DNA of 64,000 bases, from NCBI RefSeq assembly GCF_019056515.1, contig NZ_CP064873.1, positions 2,914,001 through 2,978,000 of the forward strand, given 5' to 3'. Origin of the DNA: Microbacterium paraoxydans. Its GTDB lineage: Bacteria > Actinomycetota > Actinomycetes > Actinomycetales > Microbacteriaceae. The notes below the pieces were generated by a model. That model did not search any database, had not been told where the DNA came from, and was given only the letters and a program-made list of their open reading frames with translations. Position 1 is the first letter of the stretch. Each line of letters starts with the position of its first letter. A program made the translations under genes and the position numbers. Positions 54,201-63,265 of this stretch are shown one piece after another.

Positions 54201-55526
54201 TCAGACGTCGCGCGTGCGCAGTGGGTAGAGCCAGAAGCACAGCCACCCGACGGCGGTGAACGCCAGCGGGATGACCGCCAGCATGAGCCGGATGCCGCCG
54301 TCGACGGCCTCCGGCTGCGCGTCGCCGAGCTCGGCGTCGAAGCCGGTCGCGGTCAACACGGCCGCGGCGACGATCGCCTGGAGGACGACGGAGCCGCGGA
54401 CGACGAAGCCGTTCACGCCGAAGTAGGCGCCCTCGCGGCGGTGGCCCGTGCGATGCGCATCGTCGTCGATGATCTGGGCGAGCACGACCTCGAGGAGCTG
54501 CAGCAGCCCGCCGACGCCGACGCCGACCGCGATGCCGACGAGAGCCGCCGCCCCCACGGACGTCGGGATGAGGTAGCCGAGCACCGCGACCCCGAACACC
54601 CCGACGCTCCACAGCAGGGCCGTGCGCGGGGAGGTGCGCCGGACCACCGCGCTCCACAGCACGATCGACGGGATGGCCGTGACGAAGATGGCGCCGAGCA
54701 GGAGGCTCCCCTCGCCTTCGGCCGCCCCCAGCGAGTAGCGGACGTAGAACGGCACGGCGGCGAGGATCACGGCGATCGAGGTCTGCACGCAGAGCGAGCC
54801 CAGCACGTACGGCACGAAGGCGCGGTTGCGGAACGTGTAGATGAGCTGGTCCCGCCAGCGCATCGCCTCGGAGGCGGCCTCCGGTACCCGGCGCTCGATC
54901 ATCCCGCCGAGGAACGACCAGGCGAGCAGCACGAGACAGACGCCGGACAGCACGAGCGCCATCCCCGGCCAGCCGATCGCGTCGTAGAGCGCTGGAGCGC
55001 CGGCCGTGCCGAGCACCATGCCGAGGATCGCGAAGATCTGCCGCGGCACGTTCCCGCGGGCGCGCTCCTCCGTGGTCCGGAAGATCTCCGGGAACAGCGC
55101 GGAGATGTTCAGCACCACCACGACGAAGGCGATGTCGTAGACCGCGACGACCACGAGGAACCAGACGATGAGCCCAGCCGCCGGGAGCGCGGGCGGCATC
55201 CAGACGAGGGCGAAGGCCACGACGAGCGGCACGATGCCGAGCCCGATCCACGGGATGCGGCGGCCCCACGGCGTGCGGATCCGGTCGGAGAGCGCCCCGA
55301 CGACCGGGTTGAGCGCCGCGTTGAGGATGCCGTGCGCGATCATCGCCGCCGCCACCCACCCCGCGGGGACGGCGAGGTGCGAGACGTAGAAGTACACGAC
55401 GAATGCCGAGAACGTCTGCGTCATCAGCTGCGTCGGGAACCCTGAGGCCCCGAAGGCGATGGTCTGGGCGCGGGACGGAGCGGCGTCGAGACGGCGGTCG
55501 CGCAGCCGTTCGCCGAGCGCCGTCAC
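54201..55526 (-). CDS. MFS transporter, glycoside-pentoside-hexuronide (GPH) symporter type
   Basis: A 441-residue twelve-helix cation-coupled sugar carrier. IAFGASGFPTQLMTQTFSAF, HGILNAALNPVVGALSDRIRTPWGRRIPWIGLG, the GPH DRTRT-like SDRIRTPWGRR loop and the second-half DDAHRTGHRREGAYFGVNGF (a conserved GPH segment, with RREG) are characteristic. GTG 55526 overlaps the ChbG stop (GTGA). Last gene of a three-gene operon with ROK regulator and deacetylase, so a disaccharide or N-acetylated oligosaccharide is the likely cargo. Confidence 0.88.
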   Translation of the reverse strand: MTALGERLRDRRLDAAPSRAQTIAFGASGFPTQLMTQTFSAFVVYFYVSHLAVPAGWVAAAMIAHGILNAALNPVVGALSDRIRTPWGRRIPWIGLGIVPLVVAFALVWMPPALPAAGLIVWFLVVVAVYDIAFVVVVLNISALFPEIFRTTEERARGNVPRQIFAILGMVLGTAGAPALYDAIGWPGMALVLSGVCLVLLAWSFLGGMIERRVPEAASEAMRWRDQLIYTFRNRAFVPYVLGSLCVQTSIAVILAAVPFYVRYSLGAAEGEGSLLLGAIFVTAIPSIVLWSAVVRRTSPRTALLWSVGVFGVAVLGYLIPTSVGAAALVGIAVGVGVGGLLQLLEVVLAQIIDDDAHRTGHRREGAYFGVNGFVVRGSVVLQAIVAAAVLTATGFDAELGDAQPEAVDGGIRLMLAVIPLAFTAVGWLCFWLYPLRTRDV

Positions 55527-56449
55527 CGGGCGTCTCCCCGCTGCAGGTCCCGCAGCGCGCGCCAGCCGACGCGGACCAGGCCCTCCTCGGCGATCGTCTG
55601 CTGCACGAGCGGATCGTCGAGCAGCCGCAGCTCGTAGCCGCGCTTGGCCGCCGCGAAGTCCACCGCGGCGCGCAGCTCCTCGCCGTCGGCCATCGGATGC
55701 AGGTAGATCTCGGTGACCCCGGGCGGGACGGCGCGCAGCACCGCGAGGAAGCCGTCTCGGACCTGCTCGTACGACTCCTCGTCGGCGGTGCCCTCGCCGC
55801 GCAGCTCGAACGGGTGCGTCCACAGCCGGTCGACGATCTCGACGCCGAACGCATCGGCCACCGCCGCGGCCTCGGTGAGCTTCGCCTGCAGCATCGGATC
55901 GGCGTCCGCCCCCTCCATCTCGCGGGGCAGGCGGAAGGGGAGGCCGTGCCGGGCGGCGAGCTCGAAGACGGCGCGCAGGAAGTCACGGCCGGTCAGAAGC
56001 CCGTAGACGGATCCCATGTGGTTGTCGAGGTGGGTCACGTCGACGCCGGCGTCGAGCGCGGTCTGCAGCTGGGCGGCGATCTCGGCCGCGACATCCGCTT
56101 CGGAGGCGTGCTGCTCCACGGTCGCGACGTCGGCGGGGAAGAAGCCGGCGGCATCGACCAGGGTCGAGGCGCCGGTGAGCGGGCGCCATCGGTACCGGCG
56201 CCACTCGCTCGTGAGCACGAGGTGCACGCCCACGTCGAGGTCCGGGTGCGCGGCGGCGAAGGCGAGCGCTTCCGGGGACCACGCGCAGGGCACCATCACC
56301 GTCGCCGAGTCGATCCGGCCGCGCACGAGGAGACCGGAGATCGCGGCGTTGGCGGCATGGCACATCCCGAAGTCGTCGGCGTTGAGGATGACCGCCCTGG
56401 CACCGGACGGCAGTCCGAGTCGGTCGGCGAGGGCGGAGGAGGCGGTCAT
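55523..56449 (-). CDS. ChbG/HpnK (YdjC) family carbohydrate deacetylase
   Basis: A 308-residue protein with the YdjC fold, which removes acetyl groups from chitooligosaccharides or similar. The metal-binding NADDFGMCHAANAAI, DVGVHLVLTSEW and THLDNHMGSVYG supply the Asp/His ligands. Unlike E. coli ChbG there is an extended C-terminal part with EIYLHPM. It sits between a ROK regulator and a GPH symporter, which suggests uptake and deacetylation of an acetylated amino-sugar oligomer. No chitinase gene is nearby. Confidence 0.88.
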   Translation of the reverse strand: MTASSALADRLGLPSGARAVILNADDFGMCHAANAAISGLLVRGRIDSATVMVPCAWSPEALAFAAAHPDLDVGVHLVLTSEWRRYRWRPLTGASTLVDAAGFFPADVATVEQHASEADVAAEIAAQLQTALDAGVDVTHLDNHMGSVYGLLTGRDFLRAVFELAARHGLPFRLPREMEGADADPMLQAKLTEAAAVADAFGVEIVDRLWTHPFELRGEGTADEESYEQVRDGFLAVLRAVPPGVTEIYLHPMADGEELRAAVDFAAAKRGYELRLLDDPLVQQTIAEEGLVRVGWRALRDLQRGDAR

Positions 56450-56472
56450 GGCGTGTCCTGTCGGGCGGGCGG

Positions 56473-57618
56473 TCAGCGGCCGGTGGCGGCTGCGCGGGCG
56501 GGGGTGAGGATCCGGGTGAAGACGTCGGCACGGAGCGCGGAGGCCGCCTCGCCCACGGCTCCGACGAGCGGCGCCTCCGGCCCGAACGCCGAGGCGAGGA
56601 AGCGGAGCGGCAGCTGCGCGGAGAACTCGTCCGCGACCCGCTCGATCGCGTCCAGGAGCGCCGGGTGCACCGCCTCCCCGCCGAGGATGAAGGCCTCGGG
56701 ATCGAGCACGAGGGCGACGCTGCCCGCCGCGAGGAAGAGCCGCCGTCCGATCTCTGCGACGAGGGCCTGCGCCGCCTCGTCGCCGTGCCGCGCCGCCTCC
56801 AGGTGGGCGAGGAACGGCGCGTCGACATCCAGTCCGAGGCCGAGGGCGAGGTCGCGCACCACCGTGGCGCCCGCGACCGGGGCGCCGATGGGCACCGGCG
56901 TCTGCGGGAGGTACATGACCTCGCCCGCCACGCCGGAGAACCCGCGGTGCAGCGCCCCGTCGATCACGATGCCGGCGCCGAGGTCGTCGTCGAGCAGCAG
57001 GAGCGCGAAGCTCGCGAGGTCGATGCCGACGCCGGTGGTCGACTCGGCGAGGGCGGCGAGGTTGACGTCGTTCTCGACGCGGACCGGGCAGTCGAGGGCG
57101 GCCGCGAGAGCCGCGCGGAAGGCGCCGCCGTCCGGCCCCTGGTCGTCGCGGATCGCGCCGTCGGCGGCCACGATCCCGGGCACTCCGACGACGGCGAGGT
57201 GGAGCGCGCCCTTCACGGACCGGCGGCAGGCCGCGACGAGGGCGGCGATGTGCGCGACGCGGTCTTCGCCCGCGGGGAAGGCTCCGTGCCGCTCGGCTCT
57301 GACGGTGCCAGTCGCGTCGACGAGGACGACGTGGGCCGCGTGATGGTCCACGTGCACGGCGGCCGCGAAGCCGAGGGCGGGGTGCAGCGCGACGCGGCCG
57401 GCCGCCGGTCCGCGGGTGTCGCGGTCGACCCCGGCCGCGGTGACGGCTCCCGCGGTGTCGAGCATCCGCAGCACCTGGGTCACGGCCGTGCGGGAGAGGC
57501 CGGTCGCCGCCATGAGCTCGGCCCGAGTCTGCGGTCCGCTCCGGGCGAGGCGCTCCAGGATCGCGCGGCCGTTGAGTGTACGGAGCAGGGTCTGCGGTCC
57601 TGCGAGGGGTCGTGACAT
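56473..57618 (-). CDS. ROK-family transcriptional regulator
   Basis: A 381-residue NagC/XylR-type repressor: N-terminal winged HTH (TLNGRAILERLARSGPQTRAELMAATGLSRTAVTQVLRMLDTAGAV) and a C-terminal ROK sugar-binding domain with VVGVPGIVAADGAIRDD, NDVNLAALAE and LGAGIVIDGALHRGFSGVAGEVMYLP. The Cys-x-Cys-Gly zinc cluster common in ROK proteins is absent, so the zinc-binding step of the family is altered. First gene of the operon and probably regulated by an amino sugar or disaccharide. Confidence 0.9.
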   Translation of the reverse strand: MSRPLAGPQTLLRTLNGRAILERLARSGPQTRAELMAATGLSRTAVTQVLRMLDTAGAVTAAGVDRDTRGPAAGRVALHPALGFAAAVHVDHHAAHVVLVDATGTVRAERHGAFPAGEDRVAHIAALVAACRRSVKGALHLAVVGVPGIVAADGAIRDDQGPDGGAFRAALAAALDCPVRVENDVNLAALAESTTGVGIDLASFALLLLDDDLGAGIVIDGALHRGFSGVAGEVMYLPQTPVPIGAPVAGATVVRDLALGLGLDVDAPFLAHLEAARHGDEAAQALVAEIGRRLFLAAGSVALVLDPEAFILGGEAVHPALLDAIERVADEFSAQLPLRFLASAFGPEAPLVGAVGEAASALRADVFTRILTPARAAATGR

Positions 57619-57720
57619 GCGGCGGAACCTCTGGGGGGTCGATTCTCGTGCGGAGTCGGTGCCCGCCAGCCTGCCACATCGCGTCGCACCCGTCGACCCG
57701 TCTCCTCCGGCGGCGTCGCC

Positions 57721-57789
57721 TGCACGACCCGGGCGCGGTTGCACGACGGAACCCGGGATTCGTCCCCACAGACGTACCCGGGTCGTGCA
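57721..57789. repeat. 69-bp palindromic intergenic element, copy 3
   Basis: TGCACGACCC at its start and GGGTCGTGCA at its end, with an internal CACGACGGAACCC and ACAGACGTACCC, 69 bp in all, exactly the length of the copies at 39858-39926 and 40030-40098. It lies in the 247-base gap between the divergent ROK and acetyltransferase genes. Otherwise the gap shows only a possible -10 (CATAGGGT, 57852-57859) for the acetyltransferase. Confidence 0.82.
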
Positions 57790-57865
57790 GGTGTGCCCGG
57801 GTGTCGGAGGAGGAAGGCACGGGAGGGGACCGAGTGACGTCGGGGGGTCCGCATAGGGTGGAGGG

Positions 57866-58393
57866 ATGACGCCCCTGGTGATCCGAGACGCCGTCGCCGA
57901 CGATGCCGAGGCCGTGGCCGGAGTGCACGTGCGCTCGTGGCAGGCGGCCTACGAGGGCCTCATCGACCAGGAGGTGCTGGACGGGTTGTCCGTCTCGGAG
58001 CGCGCCGACGGGTGGCGCCGCATCTTCGCCGACCCCCTCCCCACGAGCCTCGGGACCCTGGTGGCCGAGCGCGACGGCACGGTCGTCGGCTGGGCGTCGT
58101 TCGGCTCCGGCCGCGACCCCGACGGCCTGGACGATGCGGAGCTGTACGGCATCTACGCCGATCCCACCGCGTGGTCGACGGGGGCGGGGCATGCCCTCCT
58201 CGACGCGGCCGAGCAGCGCATGATCGACGCCGGCCACACCCGCGCCTACCTCTGGGTGCTCGACGGCAACGACCGCGCCGACGGCTTCTACGCCCGGCAC
58301 GGGTGGGAGCTCGACGGGGCCACGAAGATCGATCAGCGTCCGCAGTTCACGCTCCGCGAGCACCGCCGCGTCAAGCACCTCGCCCCGCGCTGA
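57866..58393 (+). CDS. GNAT-family N-acetyltransferase
   Basis: A 175-residue acetyl-CoA-dependent acetyltransferase: IRDAVADDAEAVAGVHVRSWQAAYEGLI is a typical GNAT start, then LVAERDGTVVGWASFG, AELYGIYADPTAWSTGAGHALLDAAEQRM (acetyl-CoA loop, here with a degenerate Q-x-x-G-x-G), LWVLDGNDRADGFYARHGWELDGA. The substrate cannot be predicted. GGAGG precedes the ATG. It is convergent with the aldehyde dehydrogenase gene. Confidence 0.85.
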   Translation: MTPLVIRDAVADDAEAVAGVHVRSWQAAYEGLIDQEVLDGLSVSERADGWRRIFADPLPTSLGTLVAERDGTVVGWASFGSGRDPDGLDDAELYGIYADPTAWSTGAGHALLDAAEQRMIDAGHTRAYLWVLDGNDRADGFYARHGWELDGATKIDQRPQFTLREHRRVKHLAPR

Positions 58394-58405
58394 GCCGTCC
58401 CGCCG

Positions 58406-59854
58406 TCAGTCCAGCGCGCTCATCACGTGCTTGATCCGGGTGTAGTCGTCGAAGCCGTACTGCGACAGGTCCTTCCCGTATCCGGAGTGCTTGAAACCAC
58501 CGTGCGGCATGTCCGACACGAACGGGATGTGGGTGTTGATCCACACGCACCCGAAGTCGAGGTCGCGGGAGAGGCGCAGGGCGCGGGCATGATCCCGCGT
58601 CCACCCCGACGCGGCGAGCGCGTACGGCACGTCGTTCGCCATCGCGAGCGCCTCCTCCTCGGTGTCGAAGGGCTGCACGGTCAGCACCGGTCCGAAGATC
58701 TCCCCCTGCACGACCTCGTCGTCCTGCTGCACGCCGGTCACGACGGTCGCCTCCCAGAAGTAGCCACGGTCACCCTGCCGCGCCCCGCCGGTCGCGACCG
58801 TCGCATGCGCGGGAAGCCGGTCGACGAAGCCCTGCACCTGCGCGAGCTGGGCCGCGCTGCTCAGCGGCCCGTACAGCACGCCCTCTTCGTCCGGGGCCCC
58901 GGTCCGCGCGTGCGTGCGGGTCCGCTCCACCAGTGCGGCGACGAGCTCGTCGTGCACCGACGCGTGCACGAGCACCCGGGTCGCCGCGGTGCAGTCCTGC
59001 CCCGCGTTGAAGAAGGCCCCGGTGACGATGCCCTCGACCGCCTTCTCGATCGACGCGTCAGGGAAGACGATCGCGGGCGCCTTGCCGCCGAGCTCCAGGT
59101 GCACGCGCTTGACGTCGTCGGCCGCGGAGCGGGCCACGGCCATGCCCGCGCGCACCGAGCCGGTGATGGCCACCATCTGCGGCGCCGGATGCTCGACGAG
59201 GGCCGCTCCGGTCTCGCGGTCGCCGAGCACGACGTTGAGGGTGCCGGCGGGGGTGTGTCGCGCGACGATCTCCGCGAGCAGCAGCGTGGTGAGCGGCGTG
59301 GACTCCGCCGGCTTCAGCACGACGGTGTTCCCGGCGGCGAGGGCGGGAGCGCTCTTCCACACCGCCATGTTCAGGGGGTAGTTCCACGGCGTCACCTGCC
59401 CGATCACGCCGATCGGCTCCCGCCGCACGAAGGAGGTGTGCCCGGGGAGGTACTCCGCGGCAGCGCGACCCTCGAGGCTCCGCGCGGCGCCGGCGAAGAA
59501 CCGCAGCTGGTCCACCGACTGCAGGATCTCGTCGGCGACGAGCGTCGCCCGCGGCTTGCCGGTGTCCTTCGACTCGAGGTCGGCGAACTCCTCGGCCCGC
59601 GCGGCCATCTCCTCGGCGATGCGGAACAGGGCGAGCTGGCGCGCGGACGGCGGCGTGTCCCGCCAGGTCGGGAACGCCTCCGCGGCCGCGGCGTACGCGG
59701 CATCCACGTCGGCACGGTCGGAGATCGGGATCTCGCCGTAGGCTTCCTCCGTCACCGGATCGATGAGCGGCAGGCGCCCGCTCCCCGCTGCGGTGACGGC
59801 GCGGCCGCCGATGAAGTTCTGCAGGGGCACGGTCATCGTCGACGGTGAGGACAT
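58406..59854 (-). CDS. Aldehyde dehydrogenase, gamma-aminobutyraldehyde type
   Basis: A 482-residue NAD-dependent aldehyde dehydrogenase: ANTVVLKPAESTPL, TGSVRAGMAVARSA (NAD loop), LELGGKAP (general-base Glu) and GAFFNAGQDCTAATRVLV (catalytic Cys). The C-terminus FGCVWINTHIPFVSDMPHGGFKHSGYGKDLSQYGFDDYTRIKH-type ending resembles gamma-aminobutyraldehyde dehydrogenases such as PatD. It is divergent from an Lrp regulator and an amine-oxidising FAD enzyme, supporting a role in putrescine or other polyamine breakdown to GABA. The start is uncertain: candidates at 59902, 59854 and 59836, none with a clear ribosome site. Confidence 0.88.
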   Translation of the reverse strand: MSSPSTMTVPLQNFIGGRAVTAAGSGRLPLIDPVTEEAYGEIPISDRADVDAAYAAAAEAFPTWRDTPPSARQLALFRIAEEMAARAEEFADLESKDTGKPRATLVADEILQSVDQLRFFAGAARSLEGRAAAEYLPGHTSFVRREPIGVIGQVTPWNYPLNMAVWKSAPALAAGNTVVLKPAESTPLTTLLLAEIVARHTPAGTLNVVLGDRETGAALVEHPAPQMVAITGSVRAGMAVARSAADDVKRVHLELGGKAPAIVFPDASIEKAVEGIVTGAFFNAGQDCTAATRVLVHASVHDELVAALVERTRTHARTGAPDEEGVLYGPLSSAAQLAQVQGFVDRLPAHATVATGGARQGDRGYFWEATVVTGVQQDDEVVQGEIFGPVLTVQPFDTEEEALAMANDVPYALAASGWTRDHARALRLSRDLDFGCVWINTHIPFVSDMPHGGFKHSGYGKDLSQYGFDDYTRIKHVMSALD

Positions 59855-59953
59855 AGCGCCATGGTAGCCATCCGAACGCGGAATCTGTAGCTTTTCGTCC
59901 ACAGATCGACGGATTCAGTTGCGCAGCACCTATCGGAATGTCACGATCGGTAC

Positions 59954-60421
59954 ATGAGTCCGAAGACGCCTCCCCCCGCCCTCGACGACATCTCGAAGCG
60001 CATCGTCGAGCTGCTGCAGGAGGACGGTCGGCGCCCCTACGCGGAGATCGCCCGGGAGGTCGGGCTCAGCGAGGCCGCCGCCCGCCAGCGGGTGCAGCGA
60101 CTGACCGAATCGGGCCTGATCCAGATCGTCGCCGTGACCGACCCGCTGCAGCTCGGCTTCCACCGCATGTCGATGATCGGGATCCGGGTGTCCGGCGACC
60201 CCCGCGCGATCGCGGAGGAGCTCACGGCGATCCCGGAGCTCGCGTACGTCGTGGTCACACTCGGGACTTTCGACATCCTCGTCGAGGCGGTGTGCGAGGA
60301 CGACGACCATCTGCTCGACCTCATCGCCACCCGCATCCGCACCATTCCCGGCATCATCCAGACGGAGAGCCTGCTCTACGCCGGCCTCTACAAAGACCTC
60401 TACAACTGGGGAACGCGCTGA
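59954..60421 (+). CDS. Lrp/AsnC-family transcriptional regulator
   Basis: A 155-residue regulator: HTH ISKRIVELLQEDGRRPYAEIAREVGLSEAAARQRVQRLTESGLIQ and C-terminal RAM domain with FHRMSMIGIRVSGDPRAIAEEL, AYVVVTLGTFDILVEAVCED and TIPGIIQTESLLYAGLYKD. Such regulators respond to amino acids. It is divergent from the aldehyde dehydrogenase and starts the run with the FAD oxidoreductase and cupin genes, so it likely controls both directions. Confidence 0.92.
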   Translation: MSPKTPPPALDDISKRIVELLQEDGRRPYAEIAREVGLSEAAARQRVQRLTESGLIQIVAVTDPLQLGFHRMSMIGIRVSGDPRAIAEELTAIPELAYVVVTLGTFDILVEAVCEDDDHLLDLIATRIRTIPGIIQTESLLYAGLYKDLYNWGTR

Positions 60422-60447
60422 GGCGCTCCCCTCGCATCGGAGTGAAC

Positions 60448-61851
60448 ATGGGCACCACGGTCTTCGAACGCCGGCGTCCTCCGCAGTCCGTCATCGACGA
60501 CGCCCTGCGCGACACGGCCCTGTCGGTCTTCTGGCTCGACGACGTCGAGCGTCCCGCGCACCCGCCGCTCCGCGGCACCGTGCACACGGACCTCGTGGTC
60601 GTCGGCGGCGGCTACACCGGACTCTGGACGGCCGTGCGCGCGAAGGAGCGGGATCCGGAGCGGAGGGTGGTCCTCCTCGAGGCGTCCCGCGTGGCCTGGG
60701 CGGCGTCCGGGCGCAACGGCGGCTTCTGCGAGTCCAGCCTCACGCACGGCCACGAGAACGGCGTGAACCGCTGGCCCGAGGAGATCGACCGCCTGGAGGA
60801 GCTGGGCCACGAGAACCTCGACGGCATCGCCGAGACCGTGCAGCGGTACGACATGGATGCCGAGTTCGAGCGGACGGGCCAGCTCGCGCTGGCCGTCGAG
60901 CCGCATCAGGTCGAGTGGCTGCGCGAGGAGGAGGGGTTCCTCGACCAGGAAGCGGTGCAGGCGGAGGTACACTCCCCCACGTTCCTCGCCGGCGCGTGGG
61001 ACCGGGAGGGCAGTGCTCTCGTGCACCCGGCGAAGCTGGGTCTGGAGCTCGCGCGGGTGGCCGTCGAGCTCGGCGTGGAGATCCACGAGCACAGCCTCGT
61101 CCGGCGGATCGAGGGCGCGGACTCGGGTCCGGTCACCCTCGTCACGGAGCACGGCCGAGTGACCGCCGACGCGGTGGCGCTCGCGACGAACGTGTTCCCC
61201 TCGCTCCTCAAGCGCAACCGCCTCATGACGGTGCCCGTGTACGACTACGTGCTGATGACGGAGCCGCTGTCGGCCGAGCAGCTCGCCTCCATCGGCTGGC
61301 GGAACCGCCAGGGGCTCGCCGACAGCGCCAACCAGTTCCACTACTACCGGCTCACCGCGGACGACCGGATCCTGTTCGGCGGCTACGACGCGGTCTATCA
61401 CTTCGGCGGCAAGGTGCGCCCCGCCTACGAGGATCGGATGGAGAGCCACCGGCGCCTGGCCTCGCACTTCTTCACCACCTTCCCGCAACTCGCCGGCCTC
61501 CGCTTCACGCACCGCTGGGCCGGGGCGATCGACTCGTCGAGCCGGTTCTGCGCATTCTTCGGCACCGCCCGCGGCGGCCGGGTCGCCTACGCCACGGGGT
61601 TCACCGGCCTCGGGGTCGGCGCCGCCCGGTTCGCCGCCGATGTCATGCTCGACAAACTCGCCGGCGAGGAGACCGAGCGCACGCAGCTCCGGATGGTGCG
61701 CGAGAAGCCGATCCCGTTCCCGCCGGAGCCGGCCGCGTCCGTCGGCATCAACCTCGTCCGCGCCGCGATGGACAGGGCGGATCACAACGAGGGGCGCCGG
61801 AACCTGTTCCTGAAGACGCTCGACGCCCTCGGCATGGGCTTCGACTCGTGA
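60448..61851 (+). CDS. FAD-dependent oxidoreductase (DAO/PuuB-like)
   Basis: A 467-residue flavoprotein with the D-amino-acid-oxidase fold: VVVGGGYTGLWTAVRAKERDPERRVVLLEA (FAD motif), ASGRNGGFCESSLTHG and, near the C-terminus, RVAYATGFTGLGVGAARFAADVMLDKLAGEE closing the FAD site. It resembles gamma-glutamylputrescine oxidase and other secondary-amine oxidases. With the divergent aldehyde dehydrogenase it would oxidise an amine and pass on the aldehyde. ATG 60448 has CGGAG nearby; overlap with the cupin gene (GTGA) indicates an operon. Confidence 0.85.
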   Translation: MGTTVFERRRPPQSVIDDALRDTALSVFWLDDVERPAHPPLRGTVHTDLVVVGGGYTGLWTAVRAKERDPERRVVLLEASRVAWAASGRNGGFCESSLTHGHENGVNRWPEEIDRLEELGHENLDGIAETVQRYDMDAEFERTGQLALAVEPHQVEWLREEEGFLDQEAVQAEVHSPTFLAGAWDREGSALVHPAKLGLELARVAVELGVEIHEHSLVRRIEGADSGPVTLVTEHGRVTADAVALATNVFPSLLKRNRLMTVPVYDYVLMTEPLSAEQLASIGWRNRQGLADSANQFHYYRLTADDRILFGGYDAVYHFGGKVRPAYEDRMESHRRLASHFFTTFPQLAGLRFTHRWAGAIDSSSRFCAFFGTARGGRVAYATGFTGLGVGAARFAADVMLDKLAGEETERTQLRMVREKPIPFPPEPAASVGINLVRAAMDRADHNEGRRNLFLKTLDALGMGFDS

Positions 61852-62198
61852 CCGCGCTCCCCCCGGGGGCCGTCGTCGACGCCGGACGCCTCGCGCTGAC
61901 GCACACCCTGCTGCCCGACGAGGACGTCCGCGACGGCGCGCCGACCACGGCATACACGGTGCTCGACGACGCAGGCGGGATCGAGATCGGCGTCTGGGAG
62001 ATGACGCCGGGCACCGCGGTGGACGTCGAGGAGGACGAGGTGTTCGTCGTGCTCTCCGGTCGCGCGACCGTGACGTTCACCGCGCCCGGGCTCCCTCCGG
62101 TGGAGCTCGGCCCCGGATCCGTGATGCGGCTCACCACCGGCATGCGGACGGTCTGGACGGTGAGTGAGACCCTGCGGAAGGTCTCGATCGGGATCTGA
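61848..62198 (+). CDS. Cupin domain protein
   Basis: A 116-residue small beta-barrel protein. IGVWEMTPGTAVDVEEDEVFVVLSGRATVTF and GPGSVMRLTTGMRTVWTV match the two conserved cupin motifs, but the metal-binding histidines of motif 1 are replaced (VDVEEDE), so it may bind without metal or bind through Glu. GTG 61848 overlaps the preceding stop. Similar proteins accompany PuuB-like operons in many bacteria; the reaction is not known. Confidence 0.75.
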   Translation: MTALPPGAVVDAGRLALTHTLLPDEDVRDGAPTTAYTVLDDAGGIEIGVWEMTPGTAVDVEEDEVFVVLSGRATVTFTAPGLPPVELGPGSVMRLTTGMRTVWTVSETLRKVSIGI

Positions 62199-62221
62199 CG
62201 GCCGCTGCCGACCAGGCCCGC

Positions 62222-63265
62222 TCAGGCCCGGCGGACCTCCGCGTGCGGGATGCGCGCGGCCATGACCCGCACCGCCTCCGGGTTGTCGTCGACGAGCACC
62301 GCGTCCCGGCCGAGTGCGGAGGCCACGGCTCCGGTCGTGCCGCTGCCCGCGAAGAGGTCGAGCACCCGGTCGCCCGGCCGGCTCGACGCGGTCACGATGC
62401 GCCGGAGGACGCCCTCCGGCTTCTGCGTCGGATACCCCGTCTTCTCGCGCCCCGTGGTCGGGACGATCGTGTGCCACCACACGTCCGTCGGGAGCTTGCC
62501 GCGCGCGGCCTTCTCCGCGGTCACCAGTCCCGGCGCCATGTACGGCTCCCGGTCGACGTCGTCGGAGTTGAACACGTACGTCCGCGGGTTCTTCACGTAC
62601 ACGAGGATCGTGTCGTGCTTGGTGGGCCACCGCCGTCGGGACTTCGCGCCGTAGTCGTACGCCCAGATGAGCTCGTTGAGGAAGCAGTCCCGGCCGAACA
62701 CCGCGTCGAGCATGACCTTCGCGTAGTGCGCCTCGCGGTAGTCCAGGTGCAGGTACAGGGTGCCGTCGTCGGCGAGCAGCCGCCAGGCCTCCTCCAGCCG
62801 CGGCATGAGGAAGGCGCCGTAGTCATCGAAGCTGTCGTCGTAGGCGCGCAGCATGCCGCGCACCCGCTCATACCGGTGCCCGTGGAAGCCGTGTCGCACC
62901 TCGGGCTCGCCGGGCGCCCGTTCAGGACTCCGGCCCTCCGCCGCAGGCTCCGCCGGCTCGACGCTGGCGCCGTCCGCATCCGTCGGCTCTTCCTGGGGTG
63001 GGAACGTGCGGCGGGCGGTGACCACCTGCCGCTCCCGCACCCGCCCGGTGTTGAACGGCGGGTCGAGGTAGACGAGCGTGAAGGATCCGGACGGCAGGGT
63101 CGCCGCGACCGCGAGGTTGTCCCCCTCGATCACCGACACCCGCCCCGGATCCTGGACCCCTGAGCCGCCCCCTTGGGCCCCTGAGCCTGTCGAAGGGCCC
63201 TGGGTCCCTGAGCCTGCCGAAGGGCCTGAGCCTGTCGCAGGGCCTGAGCCTGCCGAAGGGCTCAC
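62222..63265 (-). CDS. Site-specific DNA-methyltransferase (adenine-specific, beta type)
   Basis: A solitary DNA methyltransferase: the catalytic DPPFNTG precedes the AdoMet-binding VLDLFAGSGTTGAVASALGR, which is the beta-class order of N6-adenine (or N4-cytosine) methylases. The TKHDTILVYVKNPRTYVFN and TGYPTQKPEGVLRRIV segments support this. No restriction enzyme gene is adjacent, so an orphan role is likely. The N-terminus is uncertain: GTG 63265 overlaps the lipoate-ligase stop (GTGA) but then encodes about 40 Gly/Ser/Pro residues from a tandem repeat; GTG 63139 gives a start at SVIEGDNLAVAATLPSG, which fits the family better. Confidence 0.85.
   Translation of the reverse strand: MSPSAGSGPATGSGPSAGSGTQGPSTGSGAQGGGSGVQDPGRVSVIEGDNLAVAATLPSGSFTLVYLDPPFNTGRVRERQVVTARRTFPPQEEPTDADGASVEPAEPAAEGRSPERAPGEPEVRHGFHGHRYERVRGMLRAYDDSFDDYGAFLMPRLEEAWRLLADDGTLYLHLDYREAHYAKVMLDAVFGRDCFLNELIWAYDYGAKSRRRWPTKHDTILVYVKNPRTYVFNSDDVDREPYMAPGLVTAEKAARGKLPTDVWWHTIVPTTGREKTGYPTQKPEGVLRRIVTASSRPGDRVLDLFAGSGTTGAVASALGRDAVLVDDNPEAVRVMAARIPHAEVRRA
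63176..63263. repeat. Tandem REP-like repeat (CCCTGAGCCTGTCGAAGGG type)
   Basis: Four clear and one or two degenerate units of 18-21 bases of the kind CCCTGAGCCTGTCGAAGGG / CTGAGCCTGCCGAAGGGC follow one another, each a short dyad. This kind of repeat is widespread in intergenic DNA of actinobacteria and some proteobacteria. Here it lies between the lipoate-ligase stop and the methyltransferase core, and in the methyltransferase frame each unit reads PSAGSG-like residues. Confidence 0.85.
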
